Counted from the first letter of the stretch, positions 37,108 through 49,058 are shown. The stretch: DNA of 64,000 nucleotides from Epiperipatus broadwayi (GCA_028023455.1 JAQFVV010012447.1:1176001-1240000), one strand, 5' to 3'. The notes: generated from the letters alone by a model not told the origin. Numbers and translations: made by a program.

Positions 37108-37262
37108 ATAATAAATCTTTTCATATACACTTTAATGCAAAAAAAAAAAATCTTTATTTTTCTGACAGTTTTGACTGATAAAGACTGCTGGACAGTCGAA
37201 ACTGTCAGGAAAATAAAGAATTTTTTTTTGCATTAAAGTATATATGAGAAGAATTATTATAT
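37108..37262. repeat. 155-bp palindrome with hammerhead-like centre
   Basis: Arms of ~69 bp (37108-37176 and 37194-37262) have only a handful of mismatches and include TTTAATGCAAAAAAAAA and CTGACAGTTTTGACT blocks. The centre reads CTGATAAAGACTG, a short loop, CAGTCGAAAC, which has the order CUGANGA-helix-GAAA of a hammerhead, with G8 replaced by A. The perfect palindrome offers a stronger competing fold, so ribozyme activity is doubtful. Confidence 0.65.
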
Positions 37263-37894
37263 GCAATATATAAATAAACATATGAAGAAATGCAAAGAAA
37301 GTAAAGGAGAAGAATAAGAGTATATACTTAAAATAATATTAACAATAAAATGTAAACATGATTTTTCATGTAAGATCAAATGTGATTCATTGATATTATT
37401 AGAAAGAAAAAAAAACAAATGAAATTAAGAGATTGCTATTCACAACCTTACAAGATTGTATGATTTTCAAATAAATATGATAAATTATAATAAAACGTTT
37501 AACATATAAAATTGTATATTTGAAAATATATCGATTATTGGCATAGTATAAGCAATTAAACTTGTTTTCAGTTAGTTTTTGTTTTTAGTAAGGAAAAAAC
37601 ACCTAAGATTGATATAAAAAAGAAAGAAGCAAAGAAACTATGATAATTTTTTTTCATACTTTATCAGACTATTATCAGAGAATCTCTTTCAATATTGTAC
37701 AGATATAGTTAATGTATGTAATTCCTTCACTTAATTGTCAAACTTCAGAAGACATGGAAGAGTAAATCTACAATAGACCAAACCAAATGCTTTAAAAAGT
37801 GTATTTTCATTGCTTTGTAAAATTAAAACTTTTGACATTAACTAGAGTAAAATCTAAAAAAGTCATTCATAAACTTCACTCTTTTTGCACATGT
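37263..37894. other. AT-rich spacer
   Basis: Nothing supported. Confidence 0.5.
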
Positions 37895-37920
37895 ATGTGT
37901 ATTACTCAGGCTGCCATTTG

Positions 37921-38607
37921 ATGACGACTTTTTATTTAGGTACTTACAACTGCAGATCACTTTCAAGTGAAAGAAGATTGCAAGAATTAGAAGAAGAACT
38001 GTCTTATATTAAATGGGACATTATTGGACTTTGTGAAGTTAGAAGAAAAGGTGAAGAAACAATTGATTTAAAAAGTGGACATATACTCTATTATAAAGGC
38101 ACACATATTGGAAATACAAGTGGAGTAGGATTCATTATAAATAAAAAGTGGAAGAACAATATTGTGGAGATTGATGGTGTATCGGACAGAGTTGCAAGAT
38201 TAGTTATACAACTTAATAGCAGATACCAAATGCAGATAATTCAGGTTTATGCCCCAACAAGTTCTCATAGTGATGAAGTAGTAGAAGATTTTTATATGGA
38301 TGTACAAAAGGCTTTTGATCAGAGTAAACAACATTTTAAAATTGTTATGGGAGACTTTAATGCTAGAATTGGTAGACAAATGAAAGATGAAATTGCTGTA
38401 GGTAATTTTGGTTATGGTAATAGAAATGAGAGAGGACATAGACTTGTGGAGTTTGCAGAAAAAGAAAAACTTTATATTATGAATTCATTTTTTGAGAAAA
38501 ATGTTAAAAGGAAATGGACATGGAAGCATCCAAATGAAGGTACAGCAGAATTGGATTATATTTTGACTAACAGGAAATACATATTTCAAGATTACAATGT
38601 TCTTTAA
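37921..38607 (+). CDS. RTE LINE endonuclease domain (frameshifted ORF, 5' part)
   Basis: The first ATG inside the element (37921, MTTFYLGTYNCRSL) is preferred over the ATG at 37885, which lies in flanking DNA before the target duplication ends. Apurinic endonuclease motifs in order: LGTYNCRSL, DIIGLCEVRRKG (catalytic Glu), IIQVYAPTSS, FKIVMGDFNARIG (Asp/Asn pair), ELDYILTNR. The last motif, SDHR, falls in the next frame at about 38624. The enzyme nicks target DNA to prime reverse transcription. The frame ends at TAA (38605-38607) because of one extra base near 38600. Confidence 0.9.
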   Translation: MTTFYLGTYNCRSLSSERRLQELEEELSYIKWDIIGLCEVRRKGEETIDLKSGHILYYKGTHIGNTSGVGFIINKKWKNNIVEIDGVSDRVARLVIQLNSRYQMQIIQVYAPTSSHSDEVVEDFYMDVQKAFDQSKQHFKIVMGDFNARIGRQMKDEIAVGNFGYGNRNERGHRLVEFAEKEKLYIMNSFFEKNVKRKWTWKHPNEGTAELDYILTNRKYIFQDYNVL

Positions 38608-40750
38608 TAAATTTAACACAGGAAGTGATCATCGATTAGTAAGGTGTAAGTTACGTGTTAATGTAAAACTAGAGAGACAAAAATTATTAAGAAAAACAAT
38701 ATTTACAGTTGATATTCCTAATCTTCAGAAACATTCTAATGAATTTAAATTAGAACTTACAAATAGGTTTCAAGTGTTAGTAGATTTTGAACATGATTCA
38801 GATTTGAATGAAATTAATATGAAAATAACTGATACACTTTTAAAAACTGCAACAAAGATAGCTGGTAGAAAAAAGCAGCAATTGACTAATAAAATTTCTA
38901 CTGAGACTAGAGAATTTATGAAGAAAAGAAGAAATATGAAGATATACAAAAATGATGTATTAAAAAGAATTGAATATCTCGAATTTTGTAAAATGGTACG
39001 GAAAAGAGTTGAAAATGATATAAGAAAGTATAACTGTGAAATAGCAAGGAAAGCTGTAGAAGAAAATAAAAGTCTCAAGAATGTTAAACAACATTTTGGT
39101 ATTGGTAGGAAATTTCTATCTGCAATAAGAAAAAAAGATGGAATTATTACTAAAAAGAGAGATGACATCATGAAATTGGTAGAAGATTTTTATCAAGAAT
39201 TATATAGTAATAAAGAACAAGTACCTCCTATATCTATTACATCTTCCGAATTGCCCAGAATTTTAAATGAAGAAGTGAGACATGCAATTAAATGTATGAA
39301 GAAAGGAAAGGCTCCAGGAAATGATGGAATTATAATTGATATATTAAAAGAAGCAGGTGAAGAAATAGAAACAATTTTAGCAAAGTTATATACCAAATGT
39401 CTAAATGATAAAGATGTACCGGAAGATTGGAAGAATGCAGTAATAATATTAATATTTAAAAAAGGTGATAAAGAAGATATTAGAAATTACAGACCTATCA
39501 GCCTTTTATCAGTTTTATATAAAATTTTTACCAAGATAATTACAACTCGTCTACAGAGAACTTTGGATTTCCACCAACCAAGAGAACAAGCTGGATTTAA
39601 AAGTGGTTTTAGTACAATAGATCATATCCAGGTATTGAGGGAAGTCATAGAAAGGACAAATGAATATGAGTTGTCATTATGTTTTGGATTTGTAGATTAT
39701 GAAAAAGCATTCGATTCTATACACATTTCTTCAGTGATTAAAGCATTGGATCATCAAGGTATAGATCCAGGATATTGTCATATTTTAAAGAATATTTATA
39801 AAAATGCAACAGCAACAATTAGATTACATAATGATACTGGAAAAATCAACATTGAGAAAGGTGTAAGACAAGGTGACTCAATATCTCCAAAACTTTTTAC
39901 AGCAGTGCTGCAAGAAGTATTTTGTGGATTAAAATGGGAAACTAAAGGAGTGAAAGTAAATGGAGAGTTTTTAAGTCATTTAGATTTCGCAGATGATGTA
40001 GTTGTTTTTGCAAATAATGCTTCAGAGCTGCAGGAAATGTTGCAGGAGTTAGCAGATGAAAGTAGAAAAGTAGGACTAAAGATAAATGTTAAAAAGACTA
40101 AAGTAATGTTTAATCGATTTGCTCAAAATATGAAAATAAAGATTGATTATGAAGAATTAGAAGAAGTTAACAGTTACAAATACCTTGGTCAGATTATTAA
40201 TACAGATGGAAACATAATGGAGGAAATTAATCATAGAATTAAACTTGGTTGGAGTGCTTTTGGTAGAAATAACTTGATACTAAAAGGAAATATGCCTATG
40301 TGTTTGAAAAGGATGGTTTTTAACAAATGTGTTTTACCAGTTCTTACTTATGGATCTGAGACTTGGACACTTAATAGAAGAGCAATACAGAGACTTCAGA
40401 CCACTCAAAGGAGTATGGAGAGATGTATGTTGGGAGTAACAAGAAGAGATCGAAAATGCAATGTATGGGTAAGACAACAAACAGGTGTTAGTGACCTTAT
40501 TGAAAAAATTAAAAGATTGAAATGGAGTTGGGCTGGACATATTTCTAGAAGAGATGATAATAGATGGACAATTGAAATTTTAAACTGGATTCCAAGAGAT
40601 TGTAAAAGACCCAGAAAGAGACCACATGTGAGATGGATGGATGAAATAAGAAAATGTGCAGGAGTGTTGTGGAGAAGAGAAGCTAAAGATCGGAGAAGAT
40701 GGATTAAACTTGGAGAGATCTTCATCCTGCAGTGGATTGATAATGGTTGA
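38597..40750 (+). CDS. RTE LINE reverse transcriptase (frameshifted ORF, 3' part)
   Basis: 717 codons overlapping the upstream frame by 11 bases. It starts with the end of the endonuclease (FNTGSDHRLVRCKL). RT motifs: KKGKAPGNDGI (~residue 236), NYRPISLLSVLYK (~298), GFVDYEKAFDSI (~365), GVRQGDSISPKLF (~422), FADDVVVFAN (~463, catalytic Asp pair), then YLGQIIN. The C-terminal WSWAGHISRRDDNRW and a KRPRKRP segment are typical of RTE/BovB-type proteins. No internal stop. The annotated ATG is not a natural start; the original protein would have been continuous with 37921-38607. Confidence 0.92.
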   Translation: MFFNKFNTGSDHRLVRCKLRVNVKLERQKLLRKTIFTVDIPNLQKHSNEFKLELTNRFQVLVDFEHDSDLNEINMKITDTLLKTATKIAGRKKQQLTNKISTETREFMKKRRNMKIYKNDVLKRIEYLEFCKMVRKRVENDIRKYNCEIARKAVEENKSLKNVKQHFGIGRKFLSAIRKKDGIITKKRDDIMKLVEDFYQELYSNKEQVPPISITSSELPRILNEEVRHAIKCMKKGKAPGNDGIIIDILKEAGEEIETILAKLYTKCLNDKDVPEDWKNAVIILIFKKGDKEDIRNYRPISLLSVLYKIFTKIITTRLQRTLDFHQPREQAGFKSGFSTIDHIQVLREVIERTNEYELSLCFGFVDYEKAFDSIHISSVIKALDHQGIDPGYCHILKNIYKNATATIRLHNDTGKINIEKGVRQGDSISPKLFTAVLQEVFCGLKWETKGVKVNGEFLSHLDFADDVVVFANNASELQEMLQELADESRKVGLKINVKKTKVMFNRFAQNMKIKIDYEELEEVNSYKYLGQIINTDGNIMEEINHRIKLGWSAFGRNNLILKGNMPMCLKRMVFNKCVLPVLTYGSETWTLNRRAIQRLQTTQRSMERCMLGVTRRDRKCNVWVRQQTGVSDLIEKIKRLKWSWAGHISRRDDNRWTIEILNWIPRDCKRPRKRPHVRWMDEIRKCAGVLWRREAKDRRRWIKLGEIFILQWIDNG

Positions 40751-40772
40751 TGATGATGATGTGTATTACTCA

Positions 40773-43395
40773 ACTGATAAATACTTTCAGTAGCACACCA
40801 TGTCATGGGATATCCATATTGCAAGTAAAAAATATTCAGACTACTATAATAAGCAATATATATCATGTGTAAAATCTTGTTATATCAGTGATCAAAAAGC
40901 ATGTGCACAATTAATATGTATGTGTAAAGATAACTTATAAGCATTACGTACCATCATAATTCTATATGTATATCTGTGTATTACTAATGTCAATTACATA
41001 CTCTAACAGGATGCATTCATATCAAAAGTTGTGGTATATATATAAATAAAAAAAGGGAAGAAGACACTAAAAAGAAATAAGAATTATTCATGCAACATAT
41101 ATCAATATGATAACTAATTAATAGTTGCTTGACAATAATTTTAATAAGTGTTTTTTAAGCTATTGGTATGTTTGCAATACAGATGTTTTTAAAATGTATA
41201 AAAACGGAAGTGCGTGTGTGCACTCACATCATATTGCTTCAACTATCTTATAATTTTTGAATATTTTTTTCAACAAAAACTATAAAAAAAATAGTAATCT
41301 CTAAAAAAATATTCATATTGTCATTTCTTGATTTTGATAGATTTTTTTTTAAAAAAGCTATTAGATGAAATGTTTCATTTTTGTTGTTATAATAACTTTT
41401 TTTTGGACCTTGTTTAAATAGAATAATAAATCAAATTTCAATTCTTACATATCTGAAATCTAAAAATTATGCTTGATCTATTTGATTATTCTAGAAGAAA
41501 GAGAAGAGACAATTTATTTAAAAAAAATAAATAAATAAATAAAAATTTAAAAATCCACTCATCCAAATTTTCATTCCAAATGCAATCATAAGTATTCAAA
41601 ATTCATAAATATTTCTTCATCCATATATTTATTTTAGTGAATTTACAAAAGATATTTAACAAAAGTTTTTGAATTTCATACTATTATTTTGTGCTTATAA
41701 TATAAACCTTAACAACGGTCATATAAATCTGATTAAAGCATTAGTAATTTATATTTTAAAATATTTGTTGTGAATTCAATAAATTACAACAAACTGTAAA
41801 AACCAAAGTATGAATGAAAAAATATTTATGAATTTACATTTTGTCTTTTGATAAAAACATTTTTAAAAGATGGCTTAAAAATTGTACAATTCTGAAGTAA
41901 TATTCAAACTTCATGCTTTAAATCAGTCAATTTGTTAATGACTCTGTAGTCTAACTAACATGCTGTGCTGTGTTGAATAAAATAGAAATCTATGAAATAA
42001 ACTCTCATGTAGATAGAAAATCTATTATTCGTGTTTAAAAAAGAAATGGTCAAAAATTTATACCATGTTAAAAAAAAATTCTTCTGAAGTCATTAACAGA
42101 AAAGCTTACACATAGAGCAAAATTAGGATAATAAAACATGTAAGAATGTAGTTCAGATAATTAAAAAAGTCTTCCTGTATTATCATTTACATTCTATATA
42201 ATTCTGTATATATTTCTTCCTTCTTCTTCTTTGTTTATTCATATATAACAATATATCTTATAAGTTTTAATTGTTATAATATTTGAATTAATGTATATAT
42301 AAGTTTTGGTTGTATTGTTATAATATTTGAATTTTTGTAGATCTGAAGAAGACTGTGCGGAACAATCAAAACTGTTATTATATTAATAAACATTATTTGC
42401 TTAAAGGTGTAAGAAGTTTGTGATTATTTAATAAGATATATAATTTGTTGACAAAATACGCATAACATTAAAAAAGGGCTTGTATTATCTATTCAAAATA
42501 AAATATCCAATTTCATTGTATACCAATATCAAATAAGAAAAGAGAAATGAGTGATATAAGTCAGTAGAGATTATGTTAGATATACTAGGAGTTGTATAAT
42601 AGTAAAATTGTAATGCAAGTTTGTGAATTGATATTTAAATAATGCCATAATCTTAATAAAAGCATGAATATATAAAAATTAACTTATTGTAATAAATATT
42701 ACAAAGGTAGCTGCTTGCACTAGAACCATTGAAGTCCAATGGATATTAAAAACCACTGACTAATGACTGATGTTTATATTCTATTCTATATTTAATGAGG
42801 ACCCAGTCTGACTAGCATCATCTAGTGTAATTATAGTAAATAGTAAAACAATTATTTTTCACCATTGGGTAGTAGAGTAGGCATTGATGAATAGACCATT
42901 ATATTTGGTATCAACATGGATAATCTTCTTTTTAGTCTTCCCATCATTGCTAACAAAAATTTATTCACTATGATTCAGAAAATTACATCTCACTATCATA
43001 TTTAGTTTTCAGATGGTGAATCAGCTATTTAAAACTTTTAGTTTAACCACTTACCTTTTAAAGGATAACATGTATGCCTCTGCAGATTCACATTATTTTT
43101 AAAATATACCTGATGTTTCATACCCATCTAATATTCCTTAACACAGTAGCAGTTTAGTACAGTCTCTTAAACTATTTAAAATTATAAGGTTTATGAAACA
43201 GAATTCCATCAAACTTATAATGCTCCTTATAAAAGATTACATACTGCAATAATTTTTGCTTCTTCAATTAGGTAATTTAAATTTTGTACTGAGAAAAATC
43301 TTATTTTTAAGAATAAGTTTACCATAGTGGGAGTGTGTGTGTATGTGAGTATATCATGAATTAATTCTTTCTTTTATTTTTTCAATGGGATATGG
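40773..43395. other. AT-rich spacer with one ribozyme-like remnant
   Basis: CTGAAGAAGACTG...CAATCAAAACTG at 42344-42385 has hammerhead order with GAAA changed to AAAA and weak stem I. Minus-strand frames around 42720-43200 contain short protein-like strings (e.g. KIIHVDTKYNGLFINAYS) that I cannot assign. Confidence 0.45.
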
Positions 43396-43960
43396 TTGAT
43401 TCCTTTTATATACTTCTCTCCAATTAGCTTTTAGCTTTTGGATTTTTCCTATTACTTCTGTTTGTGTTTTCTGTTAATTTTAACTTCCTCACAGTCTTGT
43501 GCCAGCACATTATTGCTTCCACCTCCTACTTTTTTATTACTTTATGTAAATGTTCCAGTTTTTGGTCTTGATTTTTTAATTTTGTTGAATTTCATGACAT
43601 ATGACATTCAACTTATTTTCTAATCATGATAATTTCCCCTTCAGTTTCTTTGAAATTTTTCTTAACTGATTATTCCTAATTTCCAAAGACATGTTCTCCA
43701 TTTGGCTTTTGTTATTCCTAATTTCCAGAGACAGATGCCCTAATTGGTTTTTACCATCTCCAGTCATGACTCATTCTGACTTTTACTATCTCTAATTTCC
43801 AGAGACATATTCTCCATCTGACTGTTCAACAGTTTATCTAACATTCTTAATTTATTTATAACTGGTATTAATTCTGTGGATTTGTTTTCCCTCTGTTCAG
43901 GTTTCCCCCTGTGATATGAACTACTTTTGATTCTTTTTTATGTGCTTGCATTTTTGCTTT
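43396..43960 (-). pseudogene. Decayed gag-like coiled-coil remnant
   Basis: Minus strand: about three copies of a 14-residue repeat of the type QMENMSLEIRNNKS, spaced 42-43 or ~80 bp apart (43680-43815). This resembles the heptad-rich N terminus of Gypsy Gag. Stops and shifts break it. No LTRs were identified around it. The plus frame at 43438-43623 is its shadow. Confidence 0.5.
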
Positions 43961-44189
43961 TAATTTGATAATCATATATATTGTCTATTATAGTTTTATT
44001 ATATATGTTTTTCTAATTTCTTTTTAATCAATGTGCTCATCATTTGTTTCCACTCTCCAGTCTCTCCCCCCCCCCCATTTATTTGCCACATCTATGTGCT
44101 TTATTCTAGTCTTATATATATACACATCTCTTTTTTTCTAAAAAGCAATCTATTTGAATATAGTAATTATTTATATTCATATGTATATA

Positions 44190-44712
44190 ATTCAAATTAG
44201 CCCAAATCCAAAAGTCAACCAGACTAGCCAAGAAATAAAATTAAAAACACAACTAATGGTTTCACTGCTACAAGCAGACTTCTCCAGTATAAAGAACTAC
44301 AAAACAACACCATATTTATCTTAAACCTTACACCACAATTCTATTTACTTCCCATCCACCCTTAATATTAAAAGAACTTTAAATAAGTTAATTGCTTTAA
44401 AATAATAAATTTTCAATAGTAAAGATTCTTTAATTCTTTTAATTTCATTTTTCTCAAAGAAGACAACTTTAGCTTCATCAAAATTAACTTAAAAATTAAT
44501 TAAAATTAAAAATAATTTAAAAGTTCTTTTAATATTAAGGGTAGATGGGAAGTAAATGGAATTGTGGGTAATGTTTAATATAAATATGGTGATGTTTTGT
44601 AGTTCTTTACACTTGAGAAGTCTGCTTGTAGCAGTGAAACCATTGGTTGTGTTTTTAATTTTATTTCTTGGCCACTCTGGTTGAGTTTTGGATTTGGGGT
44701 AATTTTAATTAT
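44190..44712. repeat. 520-bp palindrome with a hammerhead-like core in each arm
   Basis: Arms 44190-44395 and 44510-44712 are reverse complements at about 85-90%. Landmarks are CCTTAATATTAAAAGAACTT and GAAGTCTGCTTGTAGCAGTG plus AAACCATT. The latter follows CTGGAGA (left arm, minus strand) or CTTGAGA (right arm, plus) and gives the order core-helix (CTGC/GCAG)-GAAAC, ending in a GGTT-type triplet. The cores are mutated at A6 or nearby. No coding region. Confidence 0.65.
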
Positions 44713-45976
44713 TTATTGACTAGTTTAGCTTTATGCTTTTAATGTTTCATATATATATATATTTATTTGTGTATGTGGTCATAATACATATACACACAAA
44801 CATTTAATAAATAATTGTAGGTAGATTACTGGAACAATAATACTTTTAACTTATTGAATTTATAAATATGCATAAAAATGTAGGATATATATATATTGAA
44901 CCATCCTGGATATATTTAAAGTAGTCATTGTTATATAAATATATTAACAAAATGTGTTATTAGGATTTTATATATTGTTGATCATTTAAGATCATCAAGT
45001 GATGTTTATTTTAATTTTGAAGTTATTATAGATACACTAAAGTACAAAGTATTAATTTGCAATTTATTTTCTTTTTTTTTTTTTAAGCTAAATAAAATAA
45101 GTCATTTACTTCATTAAATTTAATATTTTACAATAAAATTACTCATGCATCTAAAAACATTCATTTTGATAGGTTTTATGGTAATGTTTTGTCTATTCAC
45201 ATATTTTAACACCATAGATTTAGGGAAATAACAAATCATATTTTCATATGTGTGTATAAATAATATATGTATACATATTTAGGTTATTATGTAAATTTAA
45301 AATCATATATATTTTAAAATGATATTGTTATAAAAGATATATAACAATATAAAATATAATAATCTTTTTGTTAAACAAATAAATGTATTTTACTTTAAAA
45401 AGAAAAAATGGTAAAATTATTATGTTATTGTCTTTATTTTGAAATGTTTTAAAATATTTTATTTTTAAAAAATTAAAAGAAGTTATTTTGTTTGGGATGC
45501 TGTTTGTATTCAGATGATCTCAATTTAAAATGCAGTAATCACTCAATAAAATTAAAAGAGACAAATCTGAGTTTACTGGTAGTTACTGTGTCTAAATAAT
45601 GAAATAAATATTACATCTCTTAACAAAGGATATATAAACCTATGATCTAACTTAGGAAACCCTCTCATATATATTATTCACTTCATATATATTATTACAT
45701 TTCTATAACGAATAAATATATATTTTTAAAAATGTGATATATATCTAAAAATGTTTTATTTAAACAATATGATGGAAAGCTAAAACAAGTAATTTGACAT
45801 TTATTTTAAAAGGACCAATTTAATCTTTTGAGAAGTATCTAAACTAACAACCAAAATGAAATTTGTTTTAAGAGCATTCTAGAAGAAAAGTTATAAAATG
45901 CTGATAAAGTTTTAACCAGGTGAATTAATACATATGTCTGTCTATGTGTGTGTCAAAAAAACAATACTTTGCTAAG
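44713..45976. other. AT-rich spacer, no gene seen
   Basis: Nothing supported. Confidence 0.5.
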
Positions 45977-46220
<244 letters not shown>

Positions 46221-47009
46221 GCTTGCCAAATGGATACATTTAATAAATAACCATTTAATTATTTTAAAAAATATAAATAATACTTATTATTCAACATTAA
46301 TTATAATGAAAATTTTGTTATAAACTATTAAGGATTTATTTGTTAAATAAATTTCAGATATTTTATAAGAAACAAGCTCTTTAAAATTACTGTATTTTAA
46401 AATATCATTTCATGGATTTACTTTATGGAATTTTTGTGTGTGTACTTAATAAAACTTATTCAAAGATTGTGGAACTTTTTGAGTATAGATATTGATTAGT
46501 ATGCAACCAAGTTGTACAATTATTGATATAATTGTTAGTTGTATTGTTATTTTAAAGGTCATTTTATGTATATATATACATGTGTGTTAATTAACCAAAA
46601 AAAAATATAATGACTAACTGTAAATTTAAATTAAAACAGTTATGATAGATTTTATTTAATGTATGTTTATTTATATTGTCTATTAGAGACAATAAATTAA
46701 TGAAATTTTCTTTGTGGTTTAAAAACGTGTAATGTCTTAGTATCATCTTACAGTTCAGACAGCTTTTTATAATATTTTATAATATATTAAAAACATATTA
46801 ATTACTGTTCATTGTTTATTTTGTAAGTAAAATTGTTTATTATTAAACTGAGTTAATAGTCTTATTTGAATTAGTAGACACATAAAGTAGTAATAATAAT
46901 TAAAAGTCTCTTGCAATTGCAGACAGTTAAAGTTTAATCAGTTTAATGCTTTATTAGAATTTTGTAATTATTAAAAGTGAAATTAATGCTTTTAAAGATA
47001 TCAACTAGT
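46221..47009. other. AT-rich spacer
   Basis: Nothing supported. Confidence 0.5.
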
Positions 47010-47275
47010 GGATGACTGAAGAGTTGGGGACTGGAGTAAGTTGAAGCCTGTCCATTAAAGTGTAAGGATTTTCTATCTTAATATAGACTGACCACTGATT
47101 ATATATATGTATAAGAGATGGTAATCTGGCCAAATTGATGAGTTCTGGTTTAGCACAAAATACGTATATTGGTGATTATTTATCTTTTCTACACATGTGT
47201 GGTCATGTGTATCGGTAGTATGAGATAGTGTGGTTAGTGAAAAAAACTTGAAATTCTGAGTTCAAATCCCATACA
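47010..47275 (+). mobile_element. SINE-like repeat carrying a hammerhead (family A)
   Basis: Homologue of 2350-2575 with the same order: TTCTATCTTAATATAGAC leader, (AT)n, hammerhead at 47119-47176, ACACATGTGTGGTCATG body, and a tRNA-like end CTGAGTTCAAATCCC. Unlike the copies at 2.1-2.6 kb it is single. Confidence 0.62.
47119..47176 (+). ncRNA. Hammerhead motif, two core mutations (family A)
   Basis: Stem I CCAA/TTGG, core TTGATGA (C3 changed), stem II GTTCT/AGCAC with loop GGTTT, AAAA in place of GAAA, and stem III ATA/TAT with loop CG. It is clearly homologous to 2234-2288 but probably inactive. Confidence 0.55.
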
Positions 47276-47844
47276 TTTATAATTATCAAACTTAAATAAT
47301 TTTATTCATTCTTTAATAGTGATATGAATTTTAATACATAACACTAAAAAGTTATTTTATAAATTAATATCTTTATAGACTATTATTTAACACGTCTATT
47401 ATAAATTTTTAAATATATTATTTATATCGTATATTATAATTTTAGCATCCAGTTGGGTTGATACTTAATTCATATATAAACATTATTAATAAATTTTAAC
47501 TTCATTCAATGTATATTTTGGATCACATTATTAATAGAGTTTAAATAAAAACATTATTTAAATTTATTCCATTACTGACTTGGCTTGTTAAATTTAAGTA
47601 GTTCTATTAATTTCAGTTAGCCCATTTATATTATTACAAATTTAGTGTTGTACAATTTATACTATTTCATATTTTAGTGTTGTACAATTTATACTGTTTT
47701 ATATTTTAGTTTTACCCAATTCATAGGGTATATAAATAAAAACATTCCCAATTGATCATTTATTCTGTTACAGATATTTGGCATCCAAAATTTGGGCATG
47801 TAAGAATAAAAAGTCTCACTTTTTCATTGTTTTCATATATATAT
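47276..47844. other. AT-rich spacer with a ~31-bp tandem duplication
   Basis: GTGTTGTACAATTTATACT is repeated at about 47645 and 47677. Otherwise nothing. Confidence 0.5.
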
Positions 47845-48135
47845 AATTAAGATGGTGCTAATGAGCTCTAAACAAACCTTTTTTTATGATAACTGCTGAT
47901 ACAAGAGAAGACATTCAAATCATCTTTATCCAGGATTGTCCCTACCCCCAAACTGGTTTCGAGCTATGGCTCTCTTAAGTTAGGAGCTAGGATACCAGAT
48001 TAAAAAAACCAATGCAATCTAAGCATTTATCTAATAGTTAACAGCCAAGAAAAATATATGAAACTTCTCTTGTAGTAGCATATACCATTAAAAAAAGGTT
48101 TGCTTAGAGCTTATTAGCACACTCTTAATTTTACT
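47845..48135 (-). mobile_element. Hammerhead repeat (family B) with inverted ends
   Basis: The first ~65 bp (AATTAAGATGGTGCTAATGA...) and the last ~65 bp are reverse complements (shared GAGCTCTAA, AAACC, ACAAGAGAAG). The minus-strand hammerhead is at 47944-47986. The body matches 56549-57024 over ACAAGAGAAG..CATTCAAATCAT and TAAGCATTTATCTAA. Confidence 0.68.
47944..47986 (-). ncRNA. Hammerhead motif (family B), one core change
   Basis: Minus strand: core CTTAAGA (G5 changed to T), perfect stem II GAGC/GCTC with loop CATA, GAAA, minimal stem III ending GTT, and stem I TCCTAA against TGGGGG (partial, with G-T pairs). The G5 change should inactivate it. Confidence 0.58.
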
Positions 48136-48159
48136 TATTTGAAATACATCTGACTTTCT

Positions 48160-48163
<4 letters not shown>

Positions 48164-48195
<32 letters not shown>

Positions 48196-48207
48196 CTCTC
48201 TCTCTCT

Positions 48208-48271
<64 letters not shown>
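48164..48271. repeat. (CT)n then (TA)n microsatellite
   Basis: About 45 bp of CT-rich repeat followed by ~60 bp of TA repeat. Confidence 0.95.
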
Positions 48272-48276
<5 letters not shown>

Positions 48277-48419
48277 ATGTCATTGCTAAAGCTATTAATA
48301 TATGGTATATCTGAACTTCATTCAATTCCATATGAGTTTTTAAGTTAGATAGCTGGATTTAATGACATAAAGATGTCTGAAAATTACATATTTTCTACTT
48401 AACAGTTATCCAGTAGATA

Positions 48420-48620
48420 AAGTGTTGGGCTTGATGTGGTGTTTTAAATCAAATGTTTGAATATCCTAGTATCTCCCTGAGAAATGCCAGAAGCATGAAA
48501 CTGGTCTGGTGATAGGCATATTCTGAAAAGCTTGTTAAGAGCTATTGGTATGCTCATTATATAACATTTGTAATACAAGCTTATTAAATTAAGTCATGTG
48601 ATATATAACAGGCAAAATAT
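48420..48620 (+). mobile_element. Hammerhead repeat (family B), plus copy
   Basis: In opposite orientation to its neighbours at 47845 and 49110. After the ribozyme it shares AAGCTTGTTAAGAGCTATTG and AAGTCATGTGA with the reverse complement of 56549-56640. Confidence 0.62.
48470..48515 (+). ncRNA. Hammerhead motif (family B), G8 changed
   Basis: Core CTGAGAA (G8 to A), perfect stem II ATGC/GCAT with loop CAGAA, GAAA, stem III A-C(TG)G-T, cleavage triplet GTC, and stem I TATC/GATA plus CC/GG with small bulges. All helices are kept, but G8 is catalytic, so activity is unlikely. Confidence 0.6.
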
Positions 48621-49058
48621 CAATTAAAAATTGAAATTGCTAAGTGAAATTACACCATCTAATAATAGTAATTGCCTAACCCACTTTTAAATAAAAATAG
48701 TAGTCCCTTTTACTTTAGTTTACCCTAGCTTTGTAAAAAAGTTGTAGATCAGCCATTACTACTTTATGTGTAAAAACTGGAAATGTCACAGCATCATAAA
48801 TATTTTCTCCTGTAAAGAATTATATATAATAAATAGAAGATTTTCAAGCATTTTTAAATATAAAATATTAATAATTTTTACAGGATTTTTGATATATTTT
48901 TTTACATGGAAAAATTCCACTATAGATATTAATATTTACATTGAAAAGATTGATAAAATCTTCTAATTATGATCTGCAATTCTTTATGGGAGAGTTCTGT
49001 TTACTTATGAAAATATTTAGTAAGGTTTTAAAGCATATAAAAATATCTGATGTACTTC

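Larger units (their letters stand above)
37909..40758 (+). mobile_element. Nearly full-length RTE-type LINE
   Basis: 2.85 kb, flanked by the direct repeat ATGTGTATTACTCA (37895-37908 and 40759-40772) and ending in TTGATGATGATGATG, a typical RTE tail. It encodes an apurinic-type endonuclease followed by reverse transcriptase in what was one reading frame, now split by a one-base shift near 38600. The 5' end lies only 12 bp before the first in-element ATG, so it may be slightly truncated. The truncated copy at 24231 shows that the family has been mobile. Confidence 0.92.

Noticed and set aside
37885-37920. Upstream ATG of the LINE endonuclease frame
   Set aside because: It lies in host DNA, before or within the target duplication; the element's own first ATG is 37921.
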